Origin: Alphaproteobacteria bacterium
GTDB taxonomy: Bacteria; Pseudomonadota; Alphaproteobacteria; UBA8366; Aestuariispiraceae
NCBI GenBank assembly: GCA_033344895.1
Contig: JAWPMN010000001.1
Span: forward strand, 4,410,001 to 4,474,000
Reading direction: 5' to 3'
Length of the DNA: 64,000 nucleotides
Shown: one piece after another, positions 54,612 through 62,254 of the stretch
Layout of the letters: every line of letters begins with the position of its first letter
How positions within the stretch are numbered: the stretch's first letter is position 1
Notes under the pieces: model-generated
What the model saw: only the letters and a program-made list of their open reading frames with translations
Databases searched by the model: none
What the model was told of the DNA's origin: nothing
Program-made: the position numbers and the translations under genes

Positions 54612-55223
54612 CTACCCACCCTTCTTCTGATAGAGCGGCACGGAAGCTCCCGCGTCGAGCCTCGGTCGGTCGGGTTCCTCCTCCGACAGCGGCTCGCATT
54701 CTTCCAGACTGGCGTGGCAGCGTTCGCTGAGCCGCTGGTAGTCGCGTGTGCCCTCTTCCTTCCAGGCGATTTCCGCATCGCTCAATTCGCGCAGGATCTT
54801 CGCCGGTGTGCCGGCCGCCAGCATGCGCGGCGGCACCTCGAACCCCGCTTTCACGAAGGCCATTGCCGCGACCATCGCGCTGTCGCCGATCACGGCACCG
54901 TCCATCACGACCGAATTCATGCCGACCAGTGCGTTCCGCCCGACGCGGCAGCCGTGCAGGATCGCGCCATGGCCGATATGACCGTCAACCTCGATCACGC
55001 AATCCATGCCGGGAAAGGCGTGCATGATGCAATTGTCCTGCAGGTTTGAGCCTTCCTCCAGCATCACCCTGCCGAAATCGCCGCGCATCGCCGCGCCCGG
55101 TCCGACATAGCAACGCGGGCCGACGATGGCATCGCCGATCAGTACCGCAGTCGGATGCACGAAGGCAGTCGGATGGATAACGGGGCGCACCCCTTCCAAC
55201 GCATAGGTTTTCGGTTTCAGCAT
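54612..55223 (-). CDS. paaY: PaaY/CaiE-like hexapeptide-repeat protein (gamma-carbonic-anhydrase fold)
   Basis: 203 residues from the ATG at 55223 with GGAGGCC upstream. The left-handed beta-helix starts at VIHPTAFVHPTAVLIGDAIV. QDNCIMHAFPGMDCV and GHIGHGAILHGCRVGRNALV supply the three metal-binding His. The end LSDAEIAWKEEGTRDYQRLS matches E. coli PaaY. PaaY is a thioesterase that clears CoA dead-ends of phenylacetate degradation; CaiE is the carnitine-operon relative. No paa genes are nearby, so the substrate is uncertain. Confidence 0.82.
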   Translation of the reverse strand: MLKPKTYALEGVRPVIHPTAFVHPTAVLIGDAIVGPRCYVGPGAAMRGDFGRVMLEEGSNLQDNCIMHAFPGMDCVIEVDGHIGHGAILHGCRVGRNALVGMNSVVMDGAVIGDSAMVAAMAFVKAGFEVPPRMLAAGTPAKILRELSDAEIAWKEEGTRDYQRLSERCHASLEECEPLSEEEPDRPRLDAGASVPLYQKKGG

Positions 55224-55347
55224 TGCGGCGGCCTCCAGAGTCTGTTCTTGCCTGGAAGCCAAGCCGATCCGGCTATGCCTGACAAGCCGATAGCACGGTT
55301 CTGGTGGAAAACCCTGTGGAAAGCCTGTTAGGAAGCTGGGGAAAACC

Positions 55348-55392
55348 CACAAGATATAGAAATCAGGCTTGCACGAAACACCATATCTATTA
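55348..55392 (+). promoter_or_regulatory. Tandem NrdR-like boxes upstream of nrdB
   Basis: Box 1, CACAAGATATAGAA (55348-55361), and box 2, CACCATATCTATTA (55379-55392), are exactly 31 bp apart, the three-turn spacing known for NrdR pairs. Each matches the palindromic consensus CACwAyATaTwGTG at about 11 of 14 positions. Box 2 overlaps a possible -10 (TATTCT, 55391-55396). NrdR represses ribonucleotide reductase genes when dATP is high. Confidence 0.75.
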
Positions 55393-55430
55393 TTCTCCCA
55401 GACTGATCCACGCAACGCTGTTCTAAAGGG

Positions 55431-55438
55431 TTAACCAT
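55431..55438 (+). promoter_or_regulatory. TTAACCAT half-site overlapping the nrdB start
   Basis: TTAACCAT matches the CtrA half-site and runs into the ATG at 55437. No second TTAA lies at the right distance. The overlap with the start codon limits its meaning; it could block translation or initiation only if occupied. Confidence 0.2.
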
Positions 55439-56396
55439 GTCGCTGCTTGATGCCAGCCCGGTCTATAAACCATTCAATTATCCATGGGCTTATGAGGCCT
55501 GGCTGACCCAGCAACGCATCCACTGGCTGCCCGAGGAAGTGCCGCTGGCCGACGACGTCAAGGACTGGCACAAGACGCTTACCAAGGCCGAGCGCAATCT
55601 TCTGACCCAGATTTTTCGCTTCTTCACCCAGGCGGATGTTGAGGTCAACAACTGCTACATGAAGCATTATTCCCAGGTCTTCCAGCCGACCGAAGTCCAG
55701 ATGATGCTGGCCGCCTTCTCCAATATGGAGACGGTCCATGTCGCAGCCTACAGCCACCTGCTGGACACGATCGGCATGCCCGAGGTCGAGTACACCGCCT
55801 TCATGAAATACAAGGAGATGAAGGACAAATACGACTACATGCAGGGTTGGGGCACCAGCACGAAAGAGGACATTGCCAAGACGCTGGCCGTCTTCGGCGG
55901 TTTCACCGAGGGTCTGCAGCTTTTCGCCAGCTTTGCCATGCTGATGAACTTCCCGCGCCACAACAAGATGAAAGGCATGGGGCAGATCGTCAGTTGGTCG
56001 GTGCGCGACGAGTCGCTGCACACCGCCTCGATCATCCGGCTGTTCAAGACCTTCATTTCCGAGAATCCCGAGATCTGGACCGAAGCGTTCCAGCGCGACC
56101 TCTACAAGGCCTGCGATACCATCGTCAGCCACGAGGATGCCTTCATCGACCTCGCATTCGAGCTTGGCGCCGTGGAGGGCCTGACGGCGGAGGATGTGAA
56201 GCGTTACATCCGTTACATCGCGGATCGCCGCCTGACCCAACTGGGTCTGCAGCCGATGTATCACACGGACAAGAACCCGCTGCGTTGGATGGACGAGATG
56301 CTGAACGGCGTCGAACATACCAACTTCTTCGAGAACCGCGCGACGGAGTATTCCAAGGCGTCGACCCAGGGTTCCTGGGAGGAAGCGTTCGAATAG
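55437..56396 (+). CDS. nrdB: Ribonucleotide reductase class I small subunit NrdB
   Basis: 319 residues. The di-iron ligands are Asp67 (TQADVEV), Glu98 and His101 (METVH), Glu158 (FTEGLQL), Glu192 and His195 (RDESLH). The radical Tyr105 (HVAAYSH) is present, so it is a tyrosyl-radical type and not the Phe-containing Chlamydia type. There is no N-terminal ATP-cone. NrdB makes the radical that NrdA uses to reduce ribonucleotides. The large-subunit gene is not adjacent: it begins 5.9 kb downstream at 62255. A hairpin terminator follows. Confidence 0.96.
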   Translation: MSLLDASPVYKPFNYPWAYEAWLTQQRIHWLPEEVPLADDVKDWHKTLTKAERNLLTQIFRFFTQADVEVNNCYMKHYSQVFQPTEVQMMLAAFSNMETVHVAAYSHLLDTIGMPEVEYTAFMKYKEMKDKYDYMQGWGTSTKEDIAKTLAVFGGFTEGLQLFASFAMLMNFPRHNKMKGMGQIVSWSVRDESLHTASIIRLFKTFISENPEIWTEAFQRDLYKACDTIVSHEDAFIDLAFELGAVEGLTAEDVKRYIRYIADRRLTQLGLQPMYHTDKNPLRWMDEMLNGVEHTNFFENRATEYSKASTQGSWEEAFE

Positions 56397-56555
56397 TAGG
56401 GTCCCCGCGACGGCGCGCGGCAGCCCGGATCGGGCCCGCTGCGCCTCTGGTGGCCGGCCGCAGGGACCGGAGCCGGGCCTGGATCGACAGGATCCGGGTC
56501 CTGAAGTTTCCGATACCCCTGTGCCTCAGCGGCCACGTACCGGGCCGCAACCTGA

Positions 56556-56592
56556 ACCCACACTGGAAAATCTTTCCTTTGTGGGTTTTTTC
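56556..56592 (+). terminator. Rho-independent terminator after nrdB
   Basis: ACCCACA (56556-56562) pairs with TGTGGGT (56580-56586). Inside it GGAAA (56565-56569) pairs with TTTCC (56573-56577), separated by a 2-nt internal loop. A TTTTTTCTT tail follows. The 250-bp gap also holds the TTAACCAT at 56593. Confidence 0.88.
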
Positions 56593-56600
56593 TTAACCAT
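56593..56600 (+). promoter_or_regulatory. TTAACCAT half-site before the PilZ gene
   Basis: TTAACCAT, the preferred CtrA half-site, lies 47 bp before the PilZ ATG and just past the nrdB terminator. A second TTAA at N7 is lacking, so only half-site occupancy could be expected. Confidence 0.25.
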
Positions 56601-56646
56601 AGGGTAGTAGACTTCGTCTCATCCTGGCTGGTTTTGGAGGGGAATC

Positions 56647-56982
56647 ATGTTCCGGATGGGTGGCATTCTATCCAAGAAATCGTCAGAAAACCGTCGATTT
56701 CCAAGGTTCTCGTCGAACAAGATTCGCTTCGAGATGGACGGTCGCGAGCTGGACATCGTCGACATTTCCGCGACCGGCATTCAGGTTCGTGGGGCGCCGG
56801 CATGGATCGCTACCGGCCAGGCGCTGATCTTCAATCTCCTGGTTCCCGTTCGCGGTCAGATCCTGCCGGTCGCCGCGTCCGGCCGCGTCATCCGGAGACT
56901 GGGGGACGGCCTTGCGATCCACTACCAAAGCCCTCATCCTAACTGGAAGCGTCTCCTGACGGATTATCTCGCCCGCAAGTAA
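56647..56982 (+). CDS. PilZ-domain protein (probable c-di-GMP receptor)
   Basis: 111 residues. ENRRFPRFSSNKIRF supplies the RxxxR half of the c-di-GMP motif, and DIVDISATGIQVRG the D/NxSxxG half. The rest is the expected beta barrel. PilZ proteins bind c-di-GMP and change motility, exopolysaccharide or transcription. There is no linked effector domain, so it acts through a partner. The gene is 12 bp from the next one, with which it may be co-transcribed. Confidence 0.88.
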   Translation: MFRMGGILSKKSSENRRFPRFSSNKIRFEMDGRELDIVDISATGIQVRGAPAWIATGQALIFNLLVPVRGQILPVAASGRVIRRLGDGLAIHYQSPHPNWKRLLTDYLARK

Positions 56983-56993
56983 CTGGTACCCGC

Positions 56994-57899
56994 ATGACCT
57001 CACCGCCACCAACCGACGGTATCGCCTGGATGGGCGGTGCGTACATGCCGCTCGCGGACGCCAGGATCGGCGTCACCGATTGGGGACTCGTGCGGTCCGA
57101 CGCCACCTATGACGTGGTCTCGGTATGGGATGGCGCCTTCTTTCGGCTGGAAGACCATCTCGACCGGTTCGAGGCCTCGATGGCAAAGCTGCGCCTGTCG
57201 ATTCCCCAGGGCCGAGACGAGATTCGGGACATTCTGATCCAATGCGTGCGCCGTTCCGGCCTGCGCCGATCCTATGTCGCCATGGTCTGTCTGCGCGGCG
57301 TGCCGGTCCGGGCCAGCCGCATGCCCGGAGCGTGCGCCAACTATCTGGTCGCCTATGCCCGACCGTGGGTCTGGGTCTTTCCGGAGGATGTCGTGGCGCG
57401 CGGAGCCCATCTGATCGTCCCGGACTCGATCCGCATCCCGCCCGAATCCGTCGACCCCCGGGTTAAGAACTACCATTGGGGTGACATGACCTACGGCCTG
57501 TTCGAGGCTGAGGATGCAGGCGCCGACAGCGCGTTGCTGGCCGATGCATCGGGGTTCGTCTGTGAAGGCCCGGGGTTCAATGTCTTTGCGATAAAGAACG
57601 GAACCGTGATTACGCCCAATCGCGGCGTTCTGGAGGGCATAACCCGGCGAACGGCGATCGAGGTTTGCGAGGAACTGGGCATGCCGGTGGAAACAAGACC
57701 GGTCACCGTCGACGAATTCAAGGAGGCCGACGAAGCCTTCGCCACAACGACCGGCGGCGGCATCATGCCGATCCGCCGATTGGACGACCGGATCTTCAGC
57801 AACGACGCCCCCGGCCCGGCCACACTTCGCATCAAGCAGACCTATTGGGACTGGCATGACCGTCCCCAGCACCGTTTGGACGTATCCTATGACACTTGA
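56994..57899 (+). CDS. Class IV PLP aminotransferase (BCAT/D-amino-acid aminotransferase family)
   Basis: 301 residues. The PLP lysine is in DPRVKNYHWGDMTYGLFEAE (about residue 160), and SGFVCEGPGFNVFAIKNG and GVLEGITRRTAIEVCEELGM are the class IV signature. The family makes branched-chain or D-amino acids, or acts as aminodeoxychorismate lyase. The neighbouring GNAT gene overlaps by 11 bp, so both may act on the same compound. Substrate unknown. Confidence 0.9.
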   Translation: MTSPPPTDGIAWMGGAYMPLADARIGVTDWGLVRSDATYDVVSVWDGAFFRLEDHLDRFEASMAKLRLSIPQGRDEIRDILIQCVRRSGLRRSYVAMVCLRGVPVRASRMPGACANYLVAYARPWVWVFPEDVVARGAHLIVPDSIRIPPESVDPRVKNYHWGDMTYGLFEAEDAGADSALLADASGFVCEGPGFNVFAIKNGTVITPNRGVLEGITRRTAIEVCEELGMPVETRPVTVDEFKEADEAFATTTGGGIMPIRRLDDRIFSNDAPGPATLRIKQTYWDWHDRPQHRLDVSYDT

Positions 57900-58344
57900 A
57901 ATCCGCCCGGTGCACGCCGCCGACTTCGAAGACTGGAGGGAGTTGTGGCAGGCATATCTGACATTCTACCGAACGACCCTTCCGGAGGGGCGCACCGAGA
58001 AGACCTGGTCGCGCATGCTCGACGACGATCTTCCGGTCCATTGTCTGATCGCCCGGGACGACGGCGTTGCGGTCGGCTTCGCCGCCTATCTGACCCATTT
58101 CAGCACCTGGCTGGACGGGAAGGATTGCTATCTGGAGGACCTCTATGTGGCCGCCGACATACGCGGTAGCGGGGTCGGACGGAAGCTGATCGAGTCGGTT
58201 GGCGACGCCGCCCGAGACCTGGGATGCGATCGTCTCTACTGGACAACGGAGATCAACAACTACCGGGCCCGCGGTCTGTACGACAAGGTCGCAGGGCCGT
58301 CCGACTCCGTTCGCTACCGGATGTCCCTCACTCAGCCGGCGTGA
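57889..58344 (+). CDS. GNAT-family N-acetyltransferase
   Basis: 151 residues from an ATG at 57889 overlapping the aminotransferase end by 11 bases. The coenzyme A site is LEDLYVAADIRGSGVGRKLI, and the alpha4 helix TTEINNYRARGLYDKV follows. Tight coupling to the aminotransferase suggests a shared amino substrate. Its stop overlaps the convergent secreted-protein gene by 17 bp. Confidence 0.87.
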   Translation: MTLEIRPVHAADFEDWRELWQAYLTFYRTTLPEGRTEKTWSRMLDDDLPVHCLIARDDGVAVGFAAYLTHFSTWLDGKDCYLEDLYVAADIRGSGVGRKLIESVGDAARDLGCDRLYWTTEINNYRARGLYDKVAGPSDSVRYRMSLTQPA

Positions 58345-59173
58345 TCCTCAACCCGACCTCTCTCGGCTCGATCCGGGCATCTACGCCCAGTTCTTCAAAC
58401 AGTTCCATAAGCCGGTCCGCAACCCACCAGCTCGGCGCCCGGGTCTCGTAGGACAGTACCAGCCGGTCCGGCTCGACATGTCGTACCGTGCTCCCCAGAA
58501 AATAGGGCAGTTCGACCGTCAGGAAGTCGACACTCTCCTGCCGGATATCGGCCGGCAAATCGCGAAAGTCGATTCGATAGGAGATCGGGACGATGAGCCA
58601 TGCCGGAGGAACCTCGCCATATCCACGCGGCGGTGCCGGGCCCAATTGATCAATGATCGCATCCGCGCTGTCCCGGAAGAATGCCGTCAGCCGGTCCGCA
58701 ACTTCGCCCGGCGTCGTCCCGGTGACGGGCTCCGAGGCATAGCGTGCCAGGATCTCGCCACGCACCACGTCGACCCAATCCATGCGGGCCGACAGCCCCT
58801 CACCCCGCCGATTCAGCCTGAGGAACAGCACCGATGCCGGCTGAATGCGCGAGACATCCCGATCCCGGGAACGATTGTATAGGGCAAGATGGTCCTGCCG
58901 CGTCATGCCGTTTATCAACCGTTCCCCGACATTCCAGGCGAGCGTTCGGCCATACTCGACCGGAACTCTGTAGACGTCGCTCTCCAGCACTTCGGCCAGT
59001 CGGTCCATCGCCGCCACAGCCACAGGGTCGTCCTGTGGAACAGCCCGGCGGGAGGCATCGTCGATGGCGACGATGAACCCTTCCTGGGTCGGATACCGAT
59101 AGGGAATATCTTCGGCCAGCGCTGCCTCAAAAGGCAGTGCGGCAAATACGATAGCGATCATGAAACGCAACAT
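58328..59173 (-). CDS. Secreted protein of unknown function
   Basis: 281 residues. The start MLRFMIAIVFAALPFEAALA is a signal peptide cut before EDIPYRYPTQ. The rest shows no catalytic motif; YGRTLAWNVGERLINGMT and DWVDVVRGEILARYASEP are notable helical segments. The C-terminal part is charged. It begins 34 bp from the SDR stop and is probably co-transcribed with it on the minus strand. I do not recognise it; likely periplasmic. Confidence 0.7.
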   Translation of the reverse strand: MLRFMIAIVFAALPFEAALAEDIPYRYPTQEGFIVAIDDASRRAVPQDDPVAVAAMDRLAEVLESDVYRVPVEYGRTLAWNVGERLINGMTRQDHLALYNRSRDRDVSRIQPASVLFLRLNRRGEGLSARMDWVDVVRGEILARYASEPVTGTTPGEVADRLTAFFRDSADAIIDQLGPAPPRGYGEVPPAWLIVPISYRIDFRDLPADIRQESVDFLTVELPYFLGSTVRHVEPDRLVLSYETRAPSWWVADRLMELFEELGVDARIEPREVGLRITPAE

Positions 59174-59207
59174 GGAACATCCGCTCCCGGCCGGTGGACA
59201 GGATCTT

Positions 59208-60014
59208 TCAGCTATACTTAAGCGTGATCCCGCCGTCGACCAGCAGTTCCAGACCGGTGACGTATTTGGATTCGTCCGATGCGAGGAAAAGCGCGGCATA
59301 GGCGACATCCCAGGCATCCCCCATATGTCCCATCGGGCATTGCGAATCCCGCACCTTCCACATCGCCTCGACATCGCCATCGGCATAGGTGCCGGCCAGG
59401 CCCGCCGATTTTTCCACCATCGGGGTCTTCATCAGACCCGGCAACACCGCATTGACCCGAATCCCCTTCGGCGCATACTCGGCCGCCACGGTCTTGGTCA
59501 GGTGGTTCATTGCCGCCTTGGTGGCGTAGTAGGTGGCATAGGGCACGCCGGTATAGCGGATAGACGCGATGGACGAGATGTTCACGATCGACCCGCCGCC
59601 CTGCTTCTCCATCACCGGCAGGACGTGCTTCATGGTCAGGTAGCACCCCTTCAAATTGACGTCGAAAATCCGGTCCCAGTCCTCTTCGGGCAGGTCGACC
59701 ACGCTGCCGACATGCGCAAGACCGACATTGTAGTCCACGATGTCGATGCGCCCGAAGGCGTCCAAGCAGGCGTTGACCATGCCCTTGATCTCGTCCTGAC
59801 GGACGACATCGACCTGGACGGCCGTTGCCCGACCGCCCTCATCACGGATGATCTGCGCCGTTTCCTCCGCCGCGGCCAGATTGACGTCCGCACAAAGCAC
59901 TGCAGCCCCTTCCCGGGCAAACAGGACAGCGGCGGCCTTTCCGTTTCCCCATCCGGGCCCGACAGACCCTGCGCCGACCACCAGGGCCACCTTGTCCTTC
60001 AACCGATCGGCCAT
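59208..60014 (-). CDS. Short-chain dehydrogenase/reductase
   Basis: 268 residues. The cofactor loop VVGAGSVGPGWGNGKAAAVL has more glycines than the usual TGxxxGIG. Ser in IVNISSIASI and the catalytic Tyr-x3-Lys (TYYATKAAM, about 156-160) are present. The end FLASDESKYVTGLELLVDGG is typical of classical SDRs. Many such proteins are called 3-oxoacyl reductase or glucose dehydrogenase, and the substrate is not readable. It is divergent from gcrA across a 462-bp gap. Confidence 0.88.
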   Translation of the reverse strand: MADRLKDKVALVVGAGSVGPGWGNGKAAAVLFAREGAAVLCADVNLAAAEETAQIIRDEGGRATAVQVDVVRQDEIKGMVNACLDAFGRIDIVDYNVGLAHVGSVVDLPEEDWDRIFDVNLKGCYLTMKHVLPVMEKQGGGSIVNISSIASIRYTGVPYATYYATKAAMNHLTKTVAAEYAPKGIRVNAVLPGLMKTPMVEKSAGLAGTYADGDVEAMWKVRDSQCPMGHMGDAWDVAYAALFLASDESKYVTGLELLVDGGITLKYS

Positions 60015-60127
60015 CTTGATTTCTCTCCCCGTTTATCGTTGCCGGGCATTATCGGAACGCACCGTCCCGATGACAATGGACCGGCTATCCGAAGACCTGT
60101 TCCGCCTGGACAGATTACCATCCGACG

Positions 60128-60141
60128 CACAAGATATTGTG
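60128..60141 (+). promoter_or_regulatory. Near-perfect palindromic NrdR-like box
   Basis: CACAAGATATTGTG matches the NrdR consensus CACwAyATaTwGTG at 13 of 14 positions and is nearly palindromic. It lies 114 bp upstream of the SDR start and 336 bp before gcrA. No partner box lies 31 bp away. It shares CACAAGATAT with the boxes at 55348, 60338 and (reverse strand) 62034. Confidence 0.55.
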
Positions 60142-60157
60142 GTTGGAAACGCGACCC

Positions 60158-60374
60158 GATTCGCGGCTGATTTCCGGTGAAAATGGCTGATTCAGTCCGA
60201 ATCCTTGTTGGGAAACGATCGATTCCGCTCTTGACCCCGGATTGGAATCGCGGCGCGCCGGAGAGAATCTCGCCCGAATCGATTTTTCGCTTGAGACTCC
60301 GAAATACGCCGTATATTGTGCCCGCACACACCGACGGCACAAGATATATTGGAATTCCGCGTGGAGTCTGACTC
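60158..60374. promoter_or_regulatory. Cluster of ten GANTC sites upstream of gcrA
   Basis: GANTC occurs at 60158, 60189, 60199, 60221, 60245, 60265, 60276, 60295, 60364 and 60370 within 217 bp; chance alone gives about one in that length. CcrM methylates GANTC in alphaproteobacteria, and GcrA binds methylated sites in promoters with RNA polymerase. The rest of the 462-bp gap 60015-60476 has the NrdR-like boxes and no gene that I can support. Confidence 0.8.
60307..60351 (+). promoter_or_regulatory. NrdR-like box pair with possible gcrA promoter
   Basis: CGCCGTATATTGTG (60307-60320) and CACAAGATATATTG (60338-60351) lie 31 bp apart. TTGAGA (60291-60296), 17 bp, TATTGT (60314-60319) is a possible promoter, with GACTC at 60295 touching its -35. 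The first box covers that -10, as in the nrdA promoter. Confidence 0.5.
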
Positions 60375-60476
60375 CGTGTGACCGATGGATCTACGCCCAA
60401 CGGTGTCGCTTCGAAGAATGGCGCGGCACGGCAAGGCCAGACGCCGGCCCGCCCCAAGAGCAGGAGACGGTCTATC

Positions 60477-60809
60477 ATGGAATGGACGGACGAGCGGGTC
60501 ACCCTCCTCAAGGGAATGTGGACCAACGGCTATACGGCCCGACAGATCGCCGAGAAACTTGGCGGTGTCACGCGGAACGCGGTGATCGGCAAGGCGCACC
60601 GCCTCGGCCTTTCCTCCCGTCCGACGCAGGTCAAGCGGCACACGCCGCTGCCCATCCCGAATGTGGTGGAGCGTCACTGCCAGTGGCCGATTGGCCATCC
60701 GGGCACCGACGAGTTCCATTTCTGTGGCAAGAACGCCGTTCCGGGCAAACCCTATTGCGAGAAGCATTGCTCGGTCGCGTATCGGCGCAAGGACGACAAC
60801 GCCGCCTAA
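60477..60809 (+). CDS. gcrA: Cell-cycle regulator GcrA
   Basis: 110 residues from the ATG at 60477. EWTDERVTLLKGMWTNGYTA with RQIAEKLGGVTRNAVIGKAH (2-41) is the diagnostic GcrA DNA-binding region. The short end has FCGKNAVPGKPYCEKHC, a Cys/His-rich block often present at the GcrA C-terminus. GcrA works with RNA polymerase at CcrM-methylated GANTC promoters, controlling division and DNA replication genes. Its own upstream region is full of GANTC sites. An upstream in-frame extension lacks homology. The AI-2E transporter gene follows by 53 bp. Confidence 0.93.
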   Translation: MEWTDERVTLLKGMWTNGYTARQIAEKLGGVTRNAVIGKAHRLGLSSRPTQVKRHTPLPIPNVVERHCQWPIGHPGTDEFHFCGKNAVPGKPYCEKHCSVAYRRKDDNAA

Positions 60810-60862
60810 TTCAGGCCGGGCCGAGGTGACCGGCCCCGCCCGACCCCGGAAGGTCTATTCCG

Positions 60863-61954
60863 ATGACGGACGAGACGGACTCCGCGCCACGAAATCTGGC
60901 GAACATCCGGGTTCTGAGCGTCTTCTCCGCCTTCGCGCTGGTCGCGCTTCTGGTCTATCTGATGGTGATCGCGGAGGCCATTCTCCTGCCCTTCGTGATC
61001 GCCGTCTTTATTGTCATCCTGCTGGATTCCCTTGCCGTTCGGATCAATCGGATCACGATCGCCGGGCGATCGCTGCCGGCCTGGGCCGGAATGACCCTGT
61101 CGATCCTGATCTTCATCCTGGCCTTCGTTGCGTTGGCCAATCTGATCCGCAGCAACATCGCGGCGGTCAGCGCCGCCGTTCCCGAGTATGAAGAGAACAT
61201 TCGCGGCATGGTCGACCGGTGGCTGGCGCTTGCCGGTGCAAAGGAACTCCCCAGCATCCGCGATCTGATCGACCAGATCGATGTCGGCAAGACCCTGGGC
61301 AGTGCCGTGTCCGCCCTTGCCTCCGTCACCGGGAACGCTTTGACCGTTCTTTTTTATGTCGTCTTCATCCTGCTGGAGCAGGTCACGTTCGGTCGCAAGG
61401 TGGAGGCACTGTTCACGAAGACCGACGACCGCAAGCGGGCGCGCGAAATGATCGGCCGCATTACCAAGGATATTCAGACCTATATCGGTCTGAAGACCTT
61501 CGTCAGCGCGATTACCGGGATTCTGAGCTATATCGTCATGGCCCTGGTCGGGGTCGATTTCGCGGGCTTCTGGGCCGTCCTGATCTTTATCCTGAACTAC
61601 ATTCCCTATGTCGGATCGCTGGCCGGAGTCGCCTTCCCCGCCGTTCTGACACTGGTGCAGTTCAGTTCGCCGATTCCCTTCGTCATCACGACGGTGGTCC
61701 TGGCCAGCGTGCAACTGACCGTCGGCAATGTCATCGAGCCCCGGATGATGGGACGGTCGCTGAATCTCAGTCCGCTTGTCATCCTGCTTTCGCTGGCCGT
61801 GTTCGGCCAGATCTGGGGCATCGTCGGAATGGTTCTATCCATGCCCTTCATGGTCATTGCCATGATTGTCTGCGCCGGGTTCGAGGCGACACGACCGATC
61901 GCGATCGTGCTCTCGGCGACCGGCAATGTGGACCGAAAAGACACGGCCGCCTGA
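60863..61954 (+). CDS. AI-2E family transporter (UPF0118)
   Basis: 363 residues with about eight membrane segments (for example LVALLVYLMVIAEAILLPFV and LIFILAFVALANLIRS). GTLSIEP-type motifs are not visible, but the family pattern FWAVLIFILNYIPYVGSLAG and the end region LNLSPLVILLSLAVFGQIWG are clear. The family includes exporters of autoinducer-2 and ion/organic-acid transporters, so the substrate is uncertain. GGAAGG precedes the ATG. It is placed between gcrA and nrdA. Confidence 0.92.
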   Translation: MTDETDSAPRNLANIRVLSVFSAFALVALLVYLMVIAEAILLPFVIAVFIVILLDSLAVRINRITIAGRSLPAWAGMTLSILIFILAFVALANLIRSNIAAVSAAVPEYEENIRGMVDRWLALAGAKELPSIRDLIDQIDVGKTLGSAVSALASVTGNALTVLFYVVFILLEQVTFGRKVEALFTKTDDRKRAREMIGRITKDIQTYIGLKTFVSAITGILSYIVMALVGVDFAGFWAVLIFILNYIPYVGSLAGVAFPAVLTLVQFSSPIPFVITTVVLASVQLTVGNVIEPRMMGRSLNLSPLVILLSLAVFGQIWGIVGMVLSMPFMVIAMIVCAGFEATRPIAIVLSATGNVDRKDTAA

Positions 61955-62012
61955 CCCCGTCCGGACGCCGGAATCGTTCCGCTTTCGAGTCTTTATTTGG
62001 TCACTTTTGCCT

Positions 62013-62040
62013 TTGACACGGACTCTCACTTCGCTATATC
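62013..62040 (+). promoter_or_regulatory. Probable nrdA promoter with a GANTC site in the spacer
   Basis: TTGACA (62013-62018), 16-bp spacer, TATATC (62035-62040). GACTC (62021-62025) lies in the spacer, as in GcrA-activated promoters. Two more GANTC sites precede it (61971, 61987). The -10 overlaps the first NrdR-like box. Confidence 0.7.
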
Positions 62041-62075
62041 TTGTGCCCCGCAGTCGAGATGGCCGCTATATTGTG
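62032..62075 (+). promoter_or_regulatory. Tandem NrdR-like boxes upstream of nrdA
   Basis: Box 1 (62034-62045) reads CTATATCTTGTG, the exact reverse complement of the CACAAGATATAG in the nrdB box. Box 2 CGCTATATTGTG (62064-62075) lies 30 bp on and matches at about 10 of 12 positions. The 300-bp gap 61955-62254 holds these boxes, the promoter and the DnaA box, but no gene. Confidence 0.75.
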
Positions 62076-62088
62076 GGTGAATATAAAG

Positions 62089-62097
62089 TTATCCACA
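62089..62097 (+). promoter_or_regulatory. DnaA box in the nrdA leader
   Basis: TTATCCACA is a perfect consensus DnaA box, about 55 bp downstream of the -10. DnaA control of nrdA is known in E. coli. It could link dNTP supply to replication initiation here. Confidence 0.6.
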
Positions 62098-62254
62098 GGC
62101 AATTCAGTCCACAGGCTGTGAATATCGGGGCAGAGCATCCCGAACAGACGCCGCAAAACCGGGGCTTCCCGATCAGAGGGAATGCGGTTTCGGTTTGGGG
62201 ATAAAAGACAGAACCGAAGCGGGCCATAGGCCAGAGCAGTTGGGGGTAAGACAC

